From the NCBI RefSeq assembly GCF_024436415.1, contig NZ_JAFMZQ010000001.1, forward strand, positions 2,914,001 to 2,978,000: DNA of 64,000 bases, read 5' to 3'. The translations under genes were made by a program, and so were the position numbers. The notes beneath the pieces are model-generated. The model was not told the origin of the DNA. It ran no database searches and was given only the letters and a program-made list of their open reading frames with translations. Positions within the stretch are counted from its first letter, which is position 1, and each line of letters begins with the position of its first letter. This stretch comes from Pedobacter deserti. GTDB lineage: Bacteria; Bacteroidota; Bacteroidia; Sphingobacteriales; Sphingobacteriaceae. Positions 51,317 through 60,805 of the stretch are shown here, in pieces.

Positions 51317-52033
51317 ATGATAAAAAGCGCTACATCCTTGAAACGGTTGATTCTGATGGTCGTCATCGTTTTACTCTCCGCGTTCACCGTTAACGCACAA
51401 TATTTCGGACAGAACAGGGTACGCTATAAAAACGAGAAATTCAAAGTCCTTCAAACACCGCATTTCGAGCTTTACTACTATCTGAAGAATGAGAAGATGG
51501 TGAAGAAATTTGCGGAAGATGCGGAGACATGGTATAAGATGCATCAGGAGGTTTTCAGAGATACGTTCTTTAAAAAGAATCCGATCATTCTGTATAACAA
51601 CCACCCGGATTTTCAGCAGACAACGGCGCTTCAGGGAGAAGTTGGCGTTGGGACCGGTGGTGTTACCGAGGCCTTCAAGAACAGGGTTATTATGCCTGTG
51701 ATGGAACTGAACAACCAGACCCGCCATGTTTTAGGGCATGAGCTGGTGCACGCTTTTCAGTATCATATATTGTTGGAAAAAGACTCTATGGGGCTGGAAA
51801 ACATTAGTCAGATCCCGTTATGGATGATTGAAGGTATGGCCGAGTACCTGTCGGTAGGAAAAGTAGATGCCTTCACTTCCATGTGGATGCGTGATGCTTT
51901 GCTGAACAGGGATATCCCTTCTTTGAAAGATTTAACGAACTCCAATAAATACTTCCCATATCGGTATGGACAAGCATTCTGGACTTTCATTGGCTCCCGC
52001 TATGGGGATACCACAATTGTCCCCCCTGTTTAA
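51317..52033 (+). CDS. N-terminal part of a frameshifted metallopeptidase-like/beta-propeller surface protein
   Basis: These 238 residues begin with a signal peptide (LLSAFTVNAQ), followed by a peptidase-MA-like domain with the zinc motif HELVH at residues 141-145 and a downstream WMIEGMAEYLS. The frame stops at TAA 52031-52033, right after a run of six C (52021-52026). Removing one C would join it smoothly to the frame of the next entry (TTIVPLFKATARYGY), giving one protein of about 1050 residues. So this is the front part of a single gene that is either broken, phase-variable, frameshifted during expression, or affected by a sequencing error. Confidence 0.8.
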   Translation: MIKSATSLKRLILMVVIVLLSAFTVNAQYFGQNRVRYKNEKFKVLQTPHFELYYYLKNEKMVKKFAEDAETWYKMHQEVFRDTFFKKNPIILYNNHPDFQQTTALQGEVGVGTGGVTEAFKNRVIMPVMELNNQTRHVLGHELVHAFQYHILLEKDSMGLENISQIPLWMIEGMAEYLSVGKVDAFTSMWMRDALLNRDIPSLKDLTNSNKYFPYRYGQAFWTFIGSRYGDTTIVPPV

Positions 52034-54485
52034 GGCCACTGCACGTTATGGCTACGAGAACGGGTTAAGGTACACTTTCGGTTATGACGACAACACGCTT
52101 TCAGGGCTTTGGAAAAACGCCATCGAAACACATTACCGTCCAATGTTGAAACCCGATAGCTCACAGATACAAATAACCGGAACGAAGATTATAGATAATA
52201 AAAACGCGGGGAATATGAACGTGGCCCCTGCCCTTAGTCCGGATGGTAAATACCTGGTATTCTTATCGGAGAAAGATCTGTTTGGTATAGACTTGTTCCT
52301 TGCCGATGCTAAGACCGGGCAGATCATCAGAAAACTAAGCAGCCAGGTGGCCAACTCACATATAGACGACTATAATTTTCTTGAGTCTGCCGGTGCCTGG
52401 TCGCCAGACAGCAAGCAATTCGCTTTTAGCATTTTCAGCAAGGGCAAAAATCAACTGATGATCATTAACATCAGCAATGGAAAGGTGGTACTCAGAACCG
52501 ACATGAAGCAGGTGGAGCAGTTCGGCAACCTAACATGGTCGCCCAACGGCGAAGTAATCGCTTTTTCAGGAATGGTTGAAGGTCAAAGTGATATTTTCTC
52601 TTACAATATCAGAACAAAGGAAATCACCCAAATTACGAATGACACGTATTCTGATTACGCACCGAGCTATTCCCCTGACGGCACAATGCTGGTATTCTCG
52701 TCCGACAGAGCTTCAATGAGTCAGGGCGGCACAAATGCCGTTCATCCGATTAACCTGACGGTATACGATTTCGCCTCAAAGTCATTAGGCAACATTCCTG
52801 TTTTCCCTGGTGCCAATAATTTGAATGCGCAGTTTTCGGGCGACAGCAAGAGACTGTTCTTCCTGTCTAACCGTGATGGATTCAGAAATTTGTATGAGTA
52901 TAACCTAGGCAACAAGTCCGTAAAACAGCTAACAGACTACTTCACCGGGATAAGCGGTATTACCGAATTCTCTCCCGCTATCTCAGTTTCCAGGAACGAC
53001 GACATCGTGTACAGCTATTATAGGTATCAACGGTATACCTTGTATAACTCCCCGCTCGCTAACTTCAGGGCTATGGATGTTGATCCAAACGAAGTCAACT
53101 TCGATGCGGCGGTTTTACCTCCAATGGAGAATGCTGGGGTAGACATCGTAAACTCCAATCTTGGCAATTTCGAACGTTTCGAAAAGACTAGTGCCGACTC
53201 CATGCGGCTCGTACCCTACAAACCGAAATTCCGCCTGGATTATCTTGCCAATAGCGGTGTTGGCGTTTCCGCCAGCCGGTTTGGAACTGGTGTGCAGGGT
53301 GGCATCGTAGGCATGTTCAGTGATATCCTTGGCAGAAATCAAATTGTGGCAAACGTATCCATAAATGGGGAAATCTACGACTTTGGAGGTATGGTGGGGT
53401 ATATCAATCAGCAAAGCCGTATAAACTGGGGCGTTGCGGTATCTCACATCCCCTATATAACAGGTTTCAGGGAGGTTGTTCCGGACCAGATCAGCTACAA
53501 CGGAAATACTGAAGAAGTGATTAACGACCGTACAAACCTGATCAGGACTTTTGAAGACCAGGTGCAGGTGTTTGGCGCCTATCCTTTCAATAAAGTCCAC
53601 AGATTTGAAGCTGGCGGGGCTTTTTCCCATTATGGTTACCGGATAGACCGGATAAGCAACTATTATACCTACGATGGCTACTATATCGGTTCCGACCGAA
53701 ATAAGGTAGCCACTGATCAGGCTACAAACGAGTATGGAATGCCTTTTAATGCTTTCTCCATTTTCCAAACCAACGCATCTTTTGTAGGCGACAATACAAT
53801 CAATGGGATAACCGGGCCATTAGATGGATTCCGTTATCGCGTAGGCGCAGAGAAATACTTTGGCGATTACCAGTTTTCGGCAGTTACGCTTGATGCCAGA
53901 AGGTATCTCCGGGTTAAACCTGTCACCTTCGCTGCAAGAACTTACAATTATTTGAGAATTGGCAAAGACGGCGAAAACCTTTACCCCTTGTTCATTGGAT
54001 ATCCTTACTTCATCCGTGGATATGAGGCAAATTCCCTGTACCGCAACCAATCACAAAACGGAAGCTTCGACATTAATCAGTTGTCAGGGAGTAAAATGGC
54101 AGTATTCAATTTTGAACTCAGACTACCATTTACAGGGCCTAAAAAACTTGCCCAAATCCCATCAGGTTTGCTTTTTTCCGACCTCAATCTATTTTTTGAT
54201 GCCGGTGTAGCCTGGAATGAGGGGCAAAAGGTCGTATTTAAAGGACAGCCCACTTATCAGACGGTACCTGTGCTTAATTCAGCAGGTCAGCCAGTATTTG
54301 ATGAAAACGGAAACCCAATTACAACAAGTTTTACCAATGAACGTGTTCCGGCACTGAGTGCAGGCATTTCCCTACGGGTTAACGTGTTTGGCTATTTTGT
54401 TCTGGAGCCATATTACGCGTTCCCTTTTCAGCGTAAGGACGTATCGGCAGGCGTATTTGGACTTACATTTGCCCCAGGGTGGTAA
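51966..54485 (+). CDS. C-terminal part of the frameshifted gene: PD40 propeller plus surface-antigen barrel
   Basis: This frame holds the natural continuation of the preceding entry from about 52027 (PLFKATARYGYENGL). The ATG at 51966 and its first 20 residues are a by-product of the frame and have no family character. TolB-like PD40 repeats follow (APALSPDGKYLVFLSE, GAWSPDSKQFAFSIF, YSPDGTMLVFSSDRA). A long C-terminal beta barrel ends FGLTFAPGW, as in outer-membrane surface antigens. Together with the HELVH domain this matches a Bacteroidota family of large outer-membrane proteins annotated as PD40 or basic-secretory-like. Without the first part it has no signal peptide and should not reach the membrane. 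Confidence 0.75.
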   Translation: MDKHSGLSLAPAMGIPQLSPLFKATARYGYENGLRYTFGYDDNTLSGLWKNAIETHYRPMLKPDSSQIQITGTKIIDNKNAGNMNVAPALSPDGKYLVFLSEKDLFGIDLFLADAKTGQIIRKLSSQVANSHIDDYNFLESAGAWSPDSKQFAFSIFSKGKNQLMIINISNGKVVLRTDMKQVEQFGNLTWSPNGEVIAFSGMVEGQSDIFSYNIRTKEITQITNDTYSDYAPSYSPDGTMLVFSSDRASMSQGGTNAVHPINLTVYDFASKSLGNIPVFPGANNLNAQFSGDSKRLFFLSNRDGFRNLYEYNLGNKSVKQLTDYFTGISGITEFSPAISVSRNDDIVYSYYRYQRYTLYNSPLANFRAMDVDPNEVNFDAAVLPPMENAGVDIVNSNLGNFERFEKTSADSMRLVPYKPKFRLDYLANSGVGVSASRFGTGVQGGIVGMFSDILGRNQIVANVSINGEIYDFGGMVGYINQQSRINWGVAVSHIPYITGFREVVPDQISYNGNTEEVINDRTNLIRTFEDQVQVFGAYPFNKVHRFEAGGAFSHYGYRIDRISNYYTYDGYYIGSDRNKVATDQATNEYGMPFNAFSIFQTNASFVGDNTINGITGPLDGFRYRVGAEKYFGDYQFSAVTLDARRYLRVKPVTFAARTYNYLRIGKDGENLYPLFIGYPYFIRGYEANSLYRNQSQNGSFDINQLSGSKMAVFNFELRLPFTGPKKLAQIPSGLLFSDLNLFFDAGVAWNEGQKVVFKGQPTYQTVPVLNSAGQPVFDENGNPITTSFTNERVPALSAGISLRVNVFGYFVLEPYYAFPFQRKDVSAGVFGLTFAPGW

Positions 54486-54495
54486 GCCGGATTAA

Positions 54496-54846
54496 CTAGG
54501 AGAGGATGCCGAACTGAAGATTTACCTGAGTAGAAATCTTCTTCGACATCATGATATGTTCGAAATCAAGGCCTATTGTAAGATCAATCCAGTCGGGATT
54601 ACACGATCTTACAATACGCTCCTTTTGAGCCCTTGTAAACCTACTCATCTGTTTGAATCTGCTCAGCGCCTGCGCCTCGGTTTTAAACTCCTCAAAATAC
54701 ACAAGTCTTGTCAGTTGATGTGCACTATCAAAAAAAAGGCAAGGCATCTTCTTATAAAAATCAAGCGTTTTGATAAGGTCGGCACTAATTCCTACGTGTA
54801 AACTTGTACGGTTGCGATCTGTAACGATATAAACAAATTTTCTCAT
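54496..54846 (-). CDS. GIY-YIG-like protein with degenerate active site
   Basis: This 116-residue protein has the length and opening pattern of small GIY-YIG proteins (KFVYIVTDRNRTSLHVGIS). However, the usual YIG triplet reads HVG, and the segment that normally carries the catalytic Glu reads ALSRFKQM. Nuclease activity is therefore doubtful. A basic KERIVRSCNPDWIDL follows, as in the family. It is divergently placed from the XRE/S24 regulator and shares its operator-rich region. Confidence 0.75.
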   Translation of the reverse strand: MRKFVYIVTDRNRTSLHVGISADLIKTLDFYKKMPCLFFDSAHQLTRLVYFEEFKTEAQALSRFKQMSRFTRAQKERIVRSCNPDWIDLTIGLDFEHIMMSKKISTQVNLQFGILS

Positions 54847-54861
54847 GATGCTTGCTATTAC

Positions 54862-54951
54862 TTGTTTAAACTAATTTAATTAGTATATTTATTGCAGAAA
54901 TCAATTATTAATACTAACTTTATTGGCACAATAATACTAACAATTTTAGTA
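54862..54951 (+). promoter_or_regulatory. Promoter with three operator-like sites for the XRE/S24 regulator
   Basis: ACTAA-N5-TTAGT occurs at 54870-54884 and 54936-54950, with a half-matching site (ACTAA-N5-TTGGC) at 54913-54927. TTG (54862-54864), 19 bases, then TATATTTA (54884-54891) fits a Bacteroidota promoter, and the first palindrome fills the space between the two elements. This is the arrangement expected for autorepression by the gene starting at 54981. Confidence 0.5.
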
Positions 54952-54980
54952 GAAACAAATTTATTTTAACTTTTTTATTT

Positions 54981-55757
54981 ATGGCAAATATCTCCTCTAA
55001 CCTGAAGTACCTTAGAAAGAAAAAAGGACTTACACAGCAGCAGTTTGCTGATATTATGGAAATTAAGCGATCGCTGATCGGAGCTTATGAGGAAGACCGG
55101 GCAGAACCTAAATATGACCTGCTAAAAAAGATAGCAGAATATTTTGAGTTGACGATAGATGAATTCATTAATGAAAACATCAATGATAACTGGAAGCCAA
55201 AACCAAAAAGTCAGGGATCTAACCTCAGGATATTAAGCATCTCGGTAGACAAAGATGAGAATGAGAACATCGAACTCGTACCGGTTAAGGCCAGTGCAGG
55301 TTATTTAAATGGTCTGTCTGATCCGGAATACATCAAAGATCTTCCGAAATTTCATCTGCCATTACCTTTTCTCAGAAACGGCACCTTCAGGGCATTCGAA
55401 ATTATGGGCGATTCCATGCTACCTATTCAACCTGGAAGCATTATTCTTGCCGAGTACTTGGACAACTGGCATGACGTAAAAGCTGGCGACACCTATATCG
55501 TTATCAGCAGAAATGAAGGTATAGTGTACAAAAGGGCCGGAAACAAATTCAGAGAGAACAAAGAACTGAAACTCGTCTCAGACAATAAAGCTTACGACCC
55601 CTATAACATATCGTCCGAAGACATTCTGGAAATATGGAAAGCAAAAGCATTTATTTCCTCTGCGCTTCCTGACCCGACGCCTGAACCAACCATCGAAACG
55701 CTGACCCACATGATGTCACAAATGCAAAAATCTATCTCTCAGCTTAATAAAAACTAG
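54981..55757 (+). CDS. XRE family regulator with S24 (LexA-like) peptidase domain
   Basis: This 258-residue protein has an N-terminal helix-turn-helix (LKYLRKKKGLTQQQFADIM, SLIGAYEEDRAEPKYDLLKK). The S24 domain has a cleavage-like Ala106-Gly107 pair in KASAGYLNG, the catalytic Ser145 in MGDSMLP and Lys184 in IVYKRAG. This is the build of self-cleaving repressors that respond to DNA damage, or of non-cleaving relatives. It is followed after 5 bases by bioF, so it is probably co-transcribed with biotin genes. Three operator-like sites upstream suggest autoregulation. It is also like phage repressors, but no phage genes are nearby. Confidence 0.9.
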   Translation: MANISSNLKYLRKKKGLTQQQFADIMEIKRSLIGAYEEDRAEPKYDLLKKIAEYFELTIDEFINENINDNWKPKPKSQGSNLRILSISVDKDENENIELVPVKASAGYLNGLSDPEYIKDLPKFHLPLPFLRNGTFRAFEIMGDSMLPIQPGSIILAEYLDNWHDVKAGDTYIVISRNEGIVYKRAGNKFRENKELKLVSDNKAYDPYNISSEDILEIWKAKAFISSALPDPTPEPTIETLTHMMSQMQKSISQLNKN

Positions 55758-55762
55758 GGTTC

Positions 55763-56890
55763 ATGACCAGAGCTGAGCAATTTATGCAAAGCAGACTAGA
55801 GCAGCGTACTTTAGCCGGTTCGCTAAGGAGGCTGGAGCAGCCGGGCGCTCTGATAGACTTTTCTTCTAATGACTACCTCGGTTTTGCACGGTCTGGCGCG
55901 CTGAGAGAGCGGGCTGAGGGCATATTAAATTCGCTCGGCAATTATAAACATGGCGCCACCGGATCGCGACTACTATCGGGCAACCACGCTTTTACAGAAG
56001 AAACAGAAGCTTACATTGCAGCATTCCATGGGGCAGAAAGCGGATTAATTTTCAATTCAGGCTATGATGCCAACGTCGGGCTTTTATCTTCCCTACCTCA
56101 GCGCGGTGACACCATTATTTCTGATGAACTCGTTCATGCCAGCATTAAAGACGGCGCACGCTTATCGCACGCAAACAGGTTTACATTTAAACATAACGAT
56201 GTCGACCAGTTGGAGTCCAGACTAAGGAAAGCGTCAGGAAACATCTACGTGGTCGTAGAAAGCGTTTATTCCATGGATGGCGATCTGGCACCTCTACTAA
56301 CCATAAGTACTTTATGTGAACGCTATGGCGCGGCATTGATTGTCGACGAAGCGCATGCCACGGGTCTTTTTGGAGATCATGGCCGAGGCTTGGTGTCACA
56401 GCTTAAACTGGAATCAAAAGTGTTTGCACGCATCATGACCTTCGGCAAAGCCCTTGGTTCTCATGGGGCCGCTGTGATCGGAAGCAATACTCTGAGGAAC
56501 TACCTCATCAATTTTGCCAGAAGTTTCATTTATACCACGGCAGCTCCGGTACACGGAATTGCGATGGTCAGAGCCGGTTATCATTTGCTTAACGACACCA
56601 ACTACACAGAAGCAATAGCCAACACAATCAAGCTATATACCGCCAGAATGCAGGCTGAGATGCCACATATAATAACGACGGAAAGTACTATTCAAACCCT
56701 GATCTGTCCGTCAAACGACAGCTGCAGGAATGCAGCAGCAGAACTTCAAAGTCAGGGCTTTGACGTACGGGCTATCTTAAGCCCTACCGTTCCAGTTGGC
56801 TATGAACGACTAAGAATATGTCTTCATTTATACAATACCGACTCTGAGATTATCGGCTTAGTCAATGCATTATCAAAACTTAACGTATGA
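55763..56890 (+). CDS. bioF: 8-amino-7-oxononanoate synthase (biotin synthesis)
   Basis: This 375-residue alpha-oxoamine synthase has IDFSSNDYLGFA at the start, GATGSRLLSGNH, VVVESVYSMDGD, IVDEAHATGLFG, and the PLP lysine in MTFGKALGSHGAA (Lys229). It condenses pimeloyl thioester with alanine. It is the same fold as KBL and ALAS, but coupling to bioD by a 4-base overlap (ATGA at 56887) fixes the biotin role. Cytoplasmic. Confidence 0.93.
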   Translation: MTRAEQFMQSRLEQRTLAGSLRRLEQPGALIDFSSNDYLGFARSGALRERAEGILNSLGNYKHGATGSRLLSGNHAFTEETEAYIAAFHGAESGLIFNSGYDANVGLLSSLPQRGDTIISDELVHASIKDGARLSHANRFTFKHNDVDQLESRLRKASGNIYVVVESVYSMDGDLAPLLTISTLCERYGAALIVDEAHATGLFGDHGRGLVSQLKLESKVFARIMTFGKALGSHGAAVIGSNTLRNYLINFARSFIYTTAAPVHGIAMVRAGYHLLNDTNYTEAIANTIKLYTARMQAEMPHIITTESTIQTLICPSNDSCRNAAAELQSQGFDVRAILSPTVPVGYERLRICLHLYNTDSEIIGLVNALSKLNV

Positions 56891-57495
56891 AAAGATATTT
56901 TATCACAGGAATAGGTACAGGGATAGGAAAAACAATCATCAGTGCCATCTTAACAGAAAAACTTAATGCCGATTACTGGAAACCTATTCAATCGGGCGAT
57001 CTGGATGTTAGCGATAGTCTGCTTGTGGGACAACTGATCAGCAATCCCAAAACAACGATTCATCCAGAGAAATACCGGCTTGGACAACCTTTATCTCCCC
57101 ACCTGTCTGCCCGGCTTGATGGGATCGAAATCGATAAAGATCTTATTCAGTTACCAGCGCAAGCAAACACACTTATAGTTGAGGGTGCCGGAGGGCTAAT
57201 GGTGCCGTTGAACGATCGTGACCTGATCCTGGATCTTATCAAATCCTTAGGTGTTAAAGTGATCGTCGTCTCACAGAACTATTTGGGTAGCATCAATCAT
57301 ACACTACTCACCCTGGAGGTTCTGAAGCATTACCAAATTCCTGTAGAAGGCCTGATTTTTAACGGCAAAAGCAATTCAGAGACGGAAGAGTATATTGAAA
57401 AATACAGTGGCGTGAAGATTCTTGGAAAGGTACCGGCTTTAAATGTCATTACTAAAGAAACAATTGCAGAAGCAGGCAAATACATTACAATATGA
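56887..57495 (+). CDS. bioD: Dethiobiotin synthetase
   Basis: This 202-residue protein has the P-loop FITGIGTGIGKTIISAIL at its N-terminus, DYWKPIQSGD, and VEGAGGLMVPLNDRD. These are the standard BioD motifs for ATP and the diaminononanoate carbamate. It closes the ureido ring in biotin synthesis. bioA and bioB are not in the window. A strong terminator follows. Confidence 0.93.
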   Translation: MKRYFITGIGTGIGKTIISAILTEKLNADYWKPIQSGDLDVSDSLLVGQLISNPKTTIHPEKYRLGQPLSPHLSARLDGIEIDKDLIQLPAQANTLIVEGAGGLMVPLNDRDLILDLIKSLGVKVIVVSQNYLGSINHTLLTLEVLKHYQIPVEGLIFNGKSNSETEEYIEKYSGVKILGKVPALNVITKETIAEAGKYITI

Positions 57496-57510
57496 AAAGT
57501 CTGTAAAATA

Positions 57511-57540
57511 AAAAAAGGGAGCTTTTGGCTCCCTTTTTTA
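57511..57540. terminator. Bidirectional terminator between bioD and rplT
   Basis: GGGAGC (57517-57522) pairs with GCTCCC (57528-57533) around a 5-base loop, with runs of A before and T after. It serves the converging biotin unit and thrS-rplT unit. Confidence 0.93.
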
Positions 57541-57553
57541 TTAAATGTATGTC

Positions 57554-57898
57554 TTACTTTACTGCATCAACTACAGCTTTGAAAGCCTCTGGATGATTCA
57601 TTGCTAGATCAGCAAGTACCTTACGGTTCAAACCAATATTTTTAGCAGCTAATTTACCAATCAGTTGTGAGTACGATATACCGTGCTGACGGGCTCCGGC
57701 GTTAATACGCTGGATCCACAATCCACGAAACTCTCTTTTCTTTACTTTACGGTCGCGGTATGCATACTGCAAACCTTTTTCGACTGTGTTTTTAGCAATG
57801 GTGAATACCTTGCTTCTTGATCCCCAATAGCCTTTGGCTAAATTAAGAACCTTTTTTCTTCTTCTTCTCGAAGCTACTGCGTTTACCGAACGTGGCAT
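57554..57898 (-). CDS. rplT: 50S ribosomal protein L20
   Basis: This 114-residue basic protein begins [20 protein letters not shown] and has the L20 core [20 protein letters not shown] and [17 protein letters not shown]. It binds 23S rRNA early in assembly. Last gene of the thrS-infC-rpmI-rplT unit. Confidence 0.97.
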   Translation of the reverse strand: MPRSVNAVASRRRRKKVLNLAKGYWGSRSKVFTIAKNTVEKGLQYAYRDRKVKKREFRGLWIQRINAGARQHGISYSQLIGKLAAKNIGLNRKVLADLAMNHPEAFKAVVDAVK

Positions 57899-57972
57899 GT
57901 TGTTGTTGTTTTTGATAAACGGCGTTGCGTTTTACAGCAAACTTACTACCGGATACCTGGTTAAAAAATTAA

Positions 57973-58173
57973 TTACTTACCGATTGCGAGCATACGCTTA
58001 ACGTTGCCCATGTCAGCATCTGACACCATTGAAGTGTGCCCTAAGTTACGCTTACGTTTAGTCGACATCTTTGTCAAGATGTGGCTTTTGAATGCGTTCT
58101 TCCTTGCGATTTTACCTGTTCCAGTAAGCGAAAAGCGCTTTTTGGCACTGGAATTGGTTTTCATTTTTGGCAT
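57973..58173 (-). CDS. rpmI: 50S ribosomal protein L35
   Basis: This 66-residue basic protein begins [20 protein letters not shown], the normal L35 start, with [17 protein letters not shown] in the middle. It lies 26 bases after infC and 74 bases before rplT, the standard order. Confidence 0.97.
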   Translation of the reverse strand: MPKMKTNSSAKKRFSLTGTGKIARKNAFKSHILTKMSTKRKRNLGHTSMVSDADMGNVKRMLAIGK

Positions 58174-58199
58174 AACCTGTGTTTATTTATTTAATTTAT

Positions 58200-58769
58200 C
58201 TATTTTTTTGCAACTTTTGGAGCAAGCGTTAAAAACATACGCTTTCCTTCCAGTTTGGGAAGCAATTCAACCTTGCCATAGTCTTCAAGGGCCTGAGCAA
58301 ACTTAAGCAAAAGAATTTCTCCCTGCTCCTTGTAAACAATAGCGCGACCTTTGAAATGAACATAAGCGCGGACCTTTTCTCCATTTTCCAGAAAACTGAT
58401 CGCATGCTTAAGTTTAAACTGAAAATCATGATCGCTGGTATTTGGCCCGAACCTGATCTCCTTTATAACGGTCTGCTTGGCATTGGCCTTAATTTCCTTC
58501 TGCTTTTTCTTCTGCTCATATACAAACTTACTGTAGTCCATTACACGGCATACAGGTGGGTTCGCATTAGGGGAAATCTCAACCAAGTCCAGTTCAAGTT
58601 CATCAGCAATGGCCAAAGCTTTTGACAAAGGATAAATCCCTTGTTCAACATTATCGCCAGCCAATCTCACTTCGGGAGCTTTGATGAACTGATTAATATT
58701 ATGTTCTGCTTCTTTTTTCTTAAAAGGAGGACGTGGTCCCCTATTAAATCCTGGTCTGCCTAATGCCAA
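58200..58769 (-). CDS. infC: Translation initiation factor IF-3, TTG start
   Basis: This 189-residue protein has the N-terminal domain [19 protein letters not shown] and [17 protein letters not shown], and the C-terminal RNA-binding domain [19 protein letters not shown]. It binds the 30S subunit and proofreads start codons. The first in-frame start is TTG at 58769, 13 bases after the thrS stop; no ATG or GTG is available. Rare starts on infC are known to support autoregulation by IF-3. Confidence 0.95.
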   Translation of the reverse strand: MALGRPGFNRGPRPPFKKKEAEHNINQFIKAPEVRLAGDNVEQGIYPLSKALAIADELELDLVEISPNANPPVCRVMDYSKFVYEQKKKQKEIKANAKQTVIKEIRFGPNTSDHDFQFKLKHAISFLENGEKVRAYVHFKGRAIVYKEQGEILLLKFAQALEDYGKVELLPKLEGKRMFLTLAPKVAKK

Positions 58770-58782
58770 ATTTTTAGTTCCG

Positions 58783-60708
58783 TTAAACTGTTATTTCTTT
58801 TATTAATAATTCACTAAACGCTTGCAGGGTCATTTCCCCTAAATCTCCTTCACCATGCTTTCTCACAGAGACCTTTCCTTCGGCACTCTCCTTTTCGCCG
58901 ATAATCAGCATATAAGGGATCTTTTTGACCTCTGCATCCCTGATTTTCCTTCCAATCTTCTCGTCACGGAAGTCAATCAGCCCGCGAATATCGTAATTAT
59001 TTAATTCATCTGAAACTTTTTTTGCATAATCTTCATACTTCTCAGAGATCGGAAGAATGATAAATTGTTCGGGCGACAACCACAGCGGGAAATTGCCCGC
59101 ACAGTGCTCGATCAGCACGGCAATAAAACGTTCCAATGAACCAAACGGCGCCCTGTGTATCATCACCGGACGATGTTTCTGGTTATCGCTTCCGGTATAC
59201 TCCAGTTCAAAGCGTTCCGGCAAGTTATAATCGACCTGGATAGTACCCAGCTGCCACTTACGGCCCAAGGCATCTTTTACCATGAAGTCTAGTTTCGGAC
59301 CGTAAAATGCCGCTTCGCCATACTCTACAACAGTTGGAAGGTCTTTTTCCTGCGCCGCTTCAATAATTGCAGTTTCAGCAAGTTTCCAGTTCTCGTCGCT
59401 ACCAATATATTTGGCACGGTTATCCGGATCCCGGAGAGAAACCTGGGCAATATAGTTATCGAAGCCCAGCGACTTAAACACATAAAGAACCAGATCAATC
59501 ACTTTCTTGAACTCCTCCTTCACCTGGTCAGGCCGGCAAAAAAGATGCGCATCGTCTTGTGTAAAGCCACGCACCCTCGTAAGCCCGTGCAGTTCCCCGC
59601 TTTGTTCATAACGATACACAGTCCCAAATTCCGCGAAACGGAGGGGCAGATCTTTATATGATCTTGGCCTGGTCTTATATATCTCGCAATGGTGCGGACA
59701 ATTCATTGGCTTCAGGAAAAACTCTTCGCCCTCCTGAGGGGTCTTTATAGGCTGGAACGCATCTTTGCCATACTTCTCGTAGTGGCCGGAAGTAATATAA
59801 AGGTTCTTATGCCCGATATGCGGCGTCACCACCTGCTCGTAACCCGACTTTACCTGCGCCTTGGTCAGAAACTGCACCAGGCGCTCCCGCAGTGCTGCAC
59901 CCTTAGGCAGCCACAAAGGCAAACCCATACCCACCTTTTCTGAGAAAGCAAACAATTCGAGCTCTTTTCCCAGTTTCCTGTGGTCTCTCTTCTTCGCTTC
60001 TTCAATCATATGAAGATACTCAGTCAGCTCGCTGGCTTTAGGGAAAGTCACCCCATAAATCCTGGTAAGCTGTTTTCTGGTTTCATCGCCGCGCCAATAG
60101 GCCCCGGCAACGTTCATCAGTTTAATAGCTTTGATAAATCCGGTATTCGGGATATGCGGACCGCGGCACAAATCCGTAAATGCGCCTTGTGTGTAGAACG
60201 TAATTTTACCATCCTCCAGTCCCTCCAAAAGATCCAGCTTATATTCATCGCCTTTCTCATCAAAGTAAGCTACCGCCTCTTCCTTAGAAACCGCCTTGCG
60301 TTCAAATACTGATTTCTGTTTGGCTAACTCAAGCATCTTGGCCTCAATAGCCTTGAAATCGTCGGAAGAAAATTCCCTGTCGCCAAAATCCACATCATAA
60401 TAAAAGCCAGTCTCAATAGCCGGTCCGATACCAAACTTGGTACCCGGATATAAGGCCTCAAGTGCCTCGGCCATTAAGTGCGCAGAAGAGTGCCAGAACG
60501 TTGCTTTACCTGCTTCATCGTTCCAGGTAAGCAGTTTTACTGTAGCATCTGTGTCAATCCCTCTGGAAGAATCCCAGACTTCTCCGTTAACTTCAGCTGC
60601 TAAGACATTTCTGGCAAGGCCCTCAGAAATTGAGAGCGCAATTTCATGGGCAGTTACACCCTTTTCATACTGACGGACAGAGCCGTCAGGCAACGTGATA
60701 TTAATCAT
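58783..60708 (-). CDS. thrS: Threonine--tRNA ligase
   Basis: This 641-residue protein has an N-terminal TGS domain ([20 protein letters not shown]), the editing SAD domain ([17 protein letters not shown]), the class II core ([63 protein letters not shown]) and the C-terminal anticodon-binding domain. Full length for bacterial ThrRS. It charges tRNA-Thr. First gene of the conserved unit with infC, rpmI and rplT. Confidence 0.97.
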   Translation of the reverse strand: MINITLPDGSVRQYEKGVTAHEIALSISEGLARNVLAAEVNGEVWDSSRGIDTDATVKLLTWNDEAGKATFWHSSAHLMAEALEALYPGTKFGIGPAIETGFYYDVDFGDREFSSDDFKAIEAKMLELAKQKSVFERKAVSKEEAVAYFDEKGDEYKLDLLEGLEDGKITFYTQGAFTDLCRGPHIPNTGFIKAIKLMNVAGAYWRGDETRKQLTRIYGVTFPKASELTEYLHMIEEAKKRDHRKLGKELELFAFSEKVGMGLPLWLPKGAALRERLVQFLTKAQVKSGYEQVVTPHIGHKNLYITSGHYEKYGKDAFQPIKTPQEGEEFFLKPMNCPHHCEIYKTRPRSYKDLPLRFAEFGTVYRYEQSGELHGLTRVRGFTQDDAHLFCRPDQVKEEFKKVIDLVLYVFKSLGFDNYIAQVSLRDPDNRAKYIGSDENWKLAETAIIEAAQEKDLPTVVEYGEAAFYGPKLDFMVKDALGRKWQLGTIQVDYNLPERFELEYTGSDNQKHRPVMIHRAPFGSLERFIAVLIEHCAGNFPLWLSPEQFIILPISEKYEDYAKKVSDELNNYDIRGLIDFRDEKIGRKIRDAEVKKIPYMLIIGEKESAEGKVSVRKHGEGDLGEMTLQAFSELLIKEITV

Positions 60709-60747
60709 CTACAACTATGATTTTAAATTAAATAAATAGTGTTTTCT

Positions 60748-60805
60748 GATCGCTTACGATGCGATCTGCTTATAGGCAAAGCTAACTAATATTCTGTACT
60801 TTCAA
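60748..60805 (-). promoter_or_regulatory. Predicted thrS promoter and leader hairpin
   Basis: On the minus strand TTG (60805-60803), 18 bases, then TAGCTTTG (60784-60777) is a near-ideal Bacteroidota promoter. The leader then carries GATCGC/GCGATC (60766-60761 with 60753-60748) around a 7-base loop. The promoter overlaps the end of the LutA-like gene. Confidence 0.5.

Noticed and set aside
54981..55757. Prophage repressor as evidence of an integrated phage
   Set aside because: No integrase, structural or lysis genes are nearby; neighbours are biotin and ribosomal genes.
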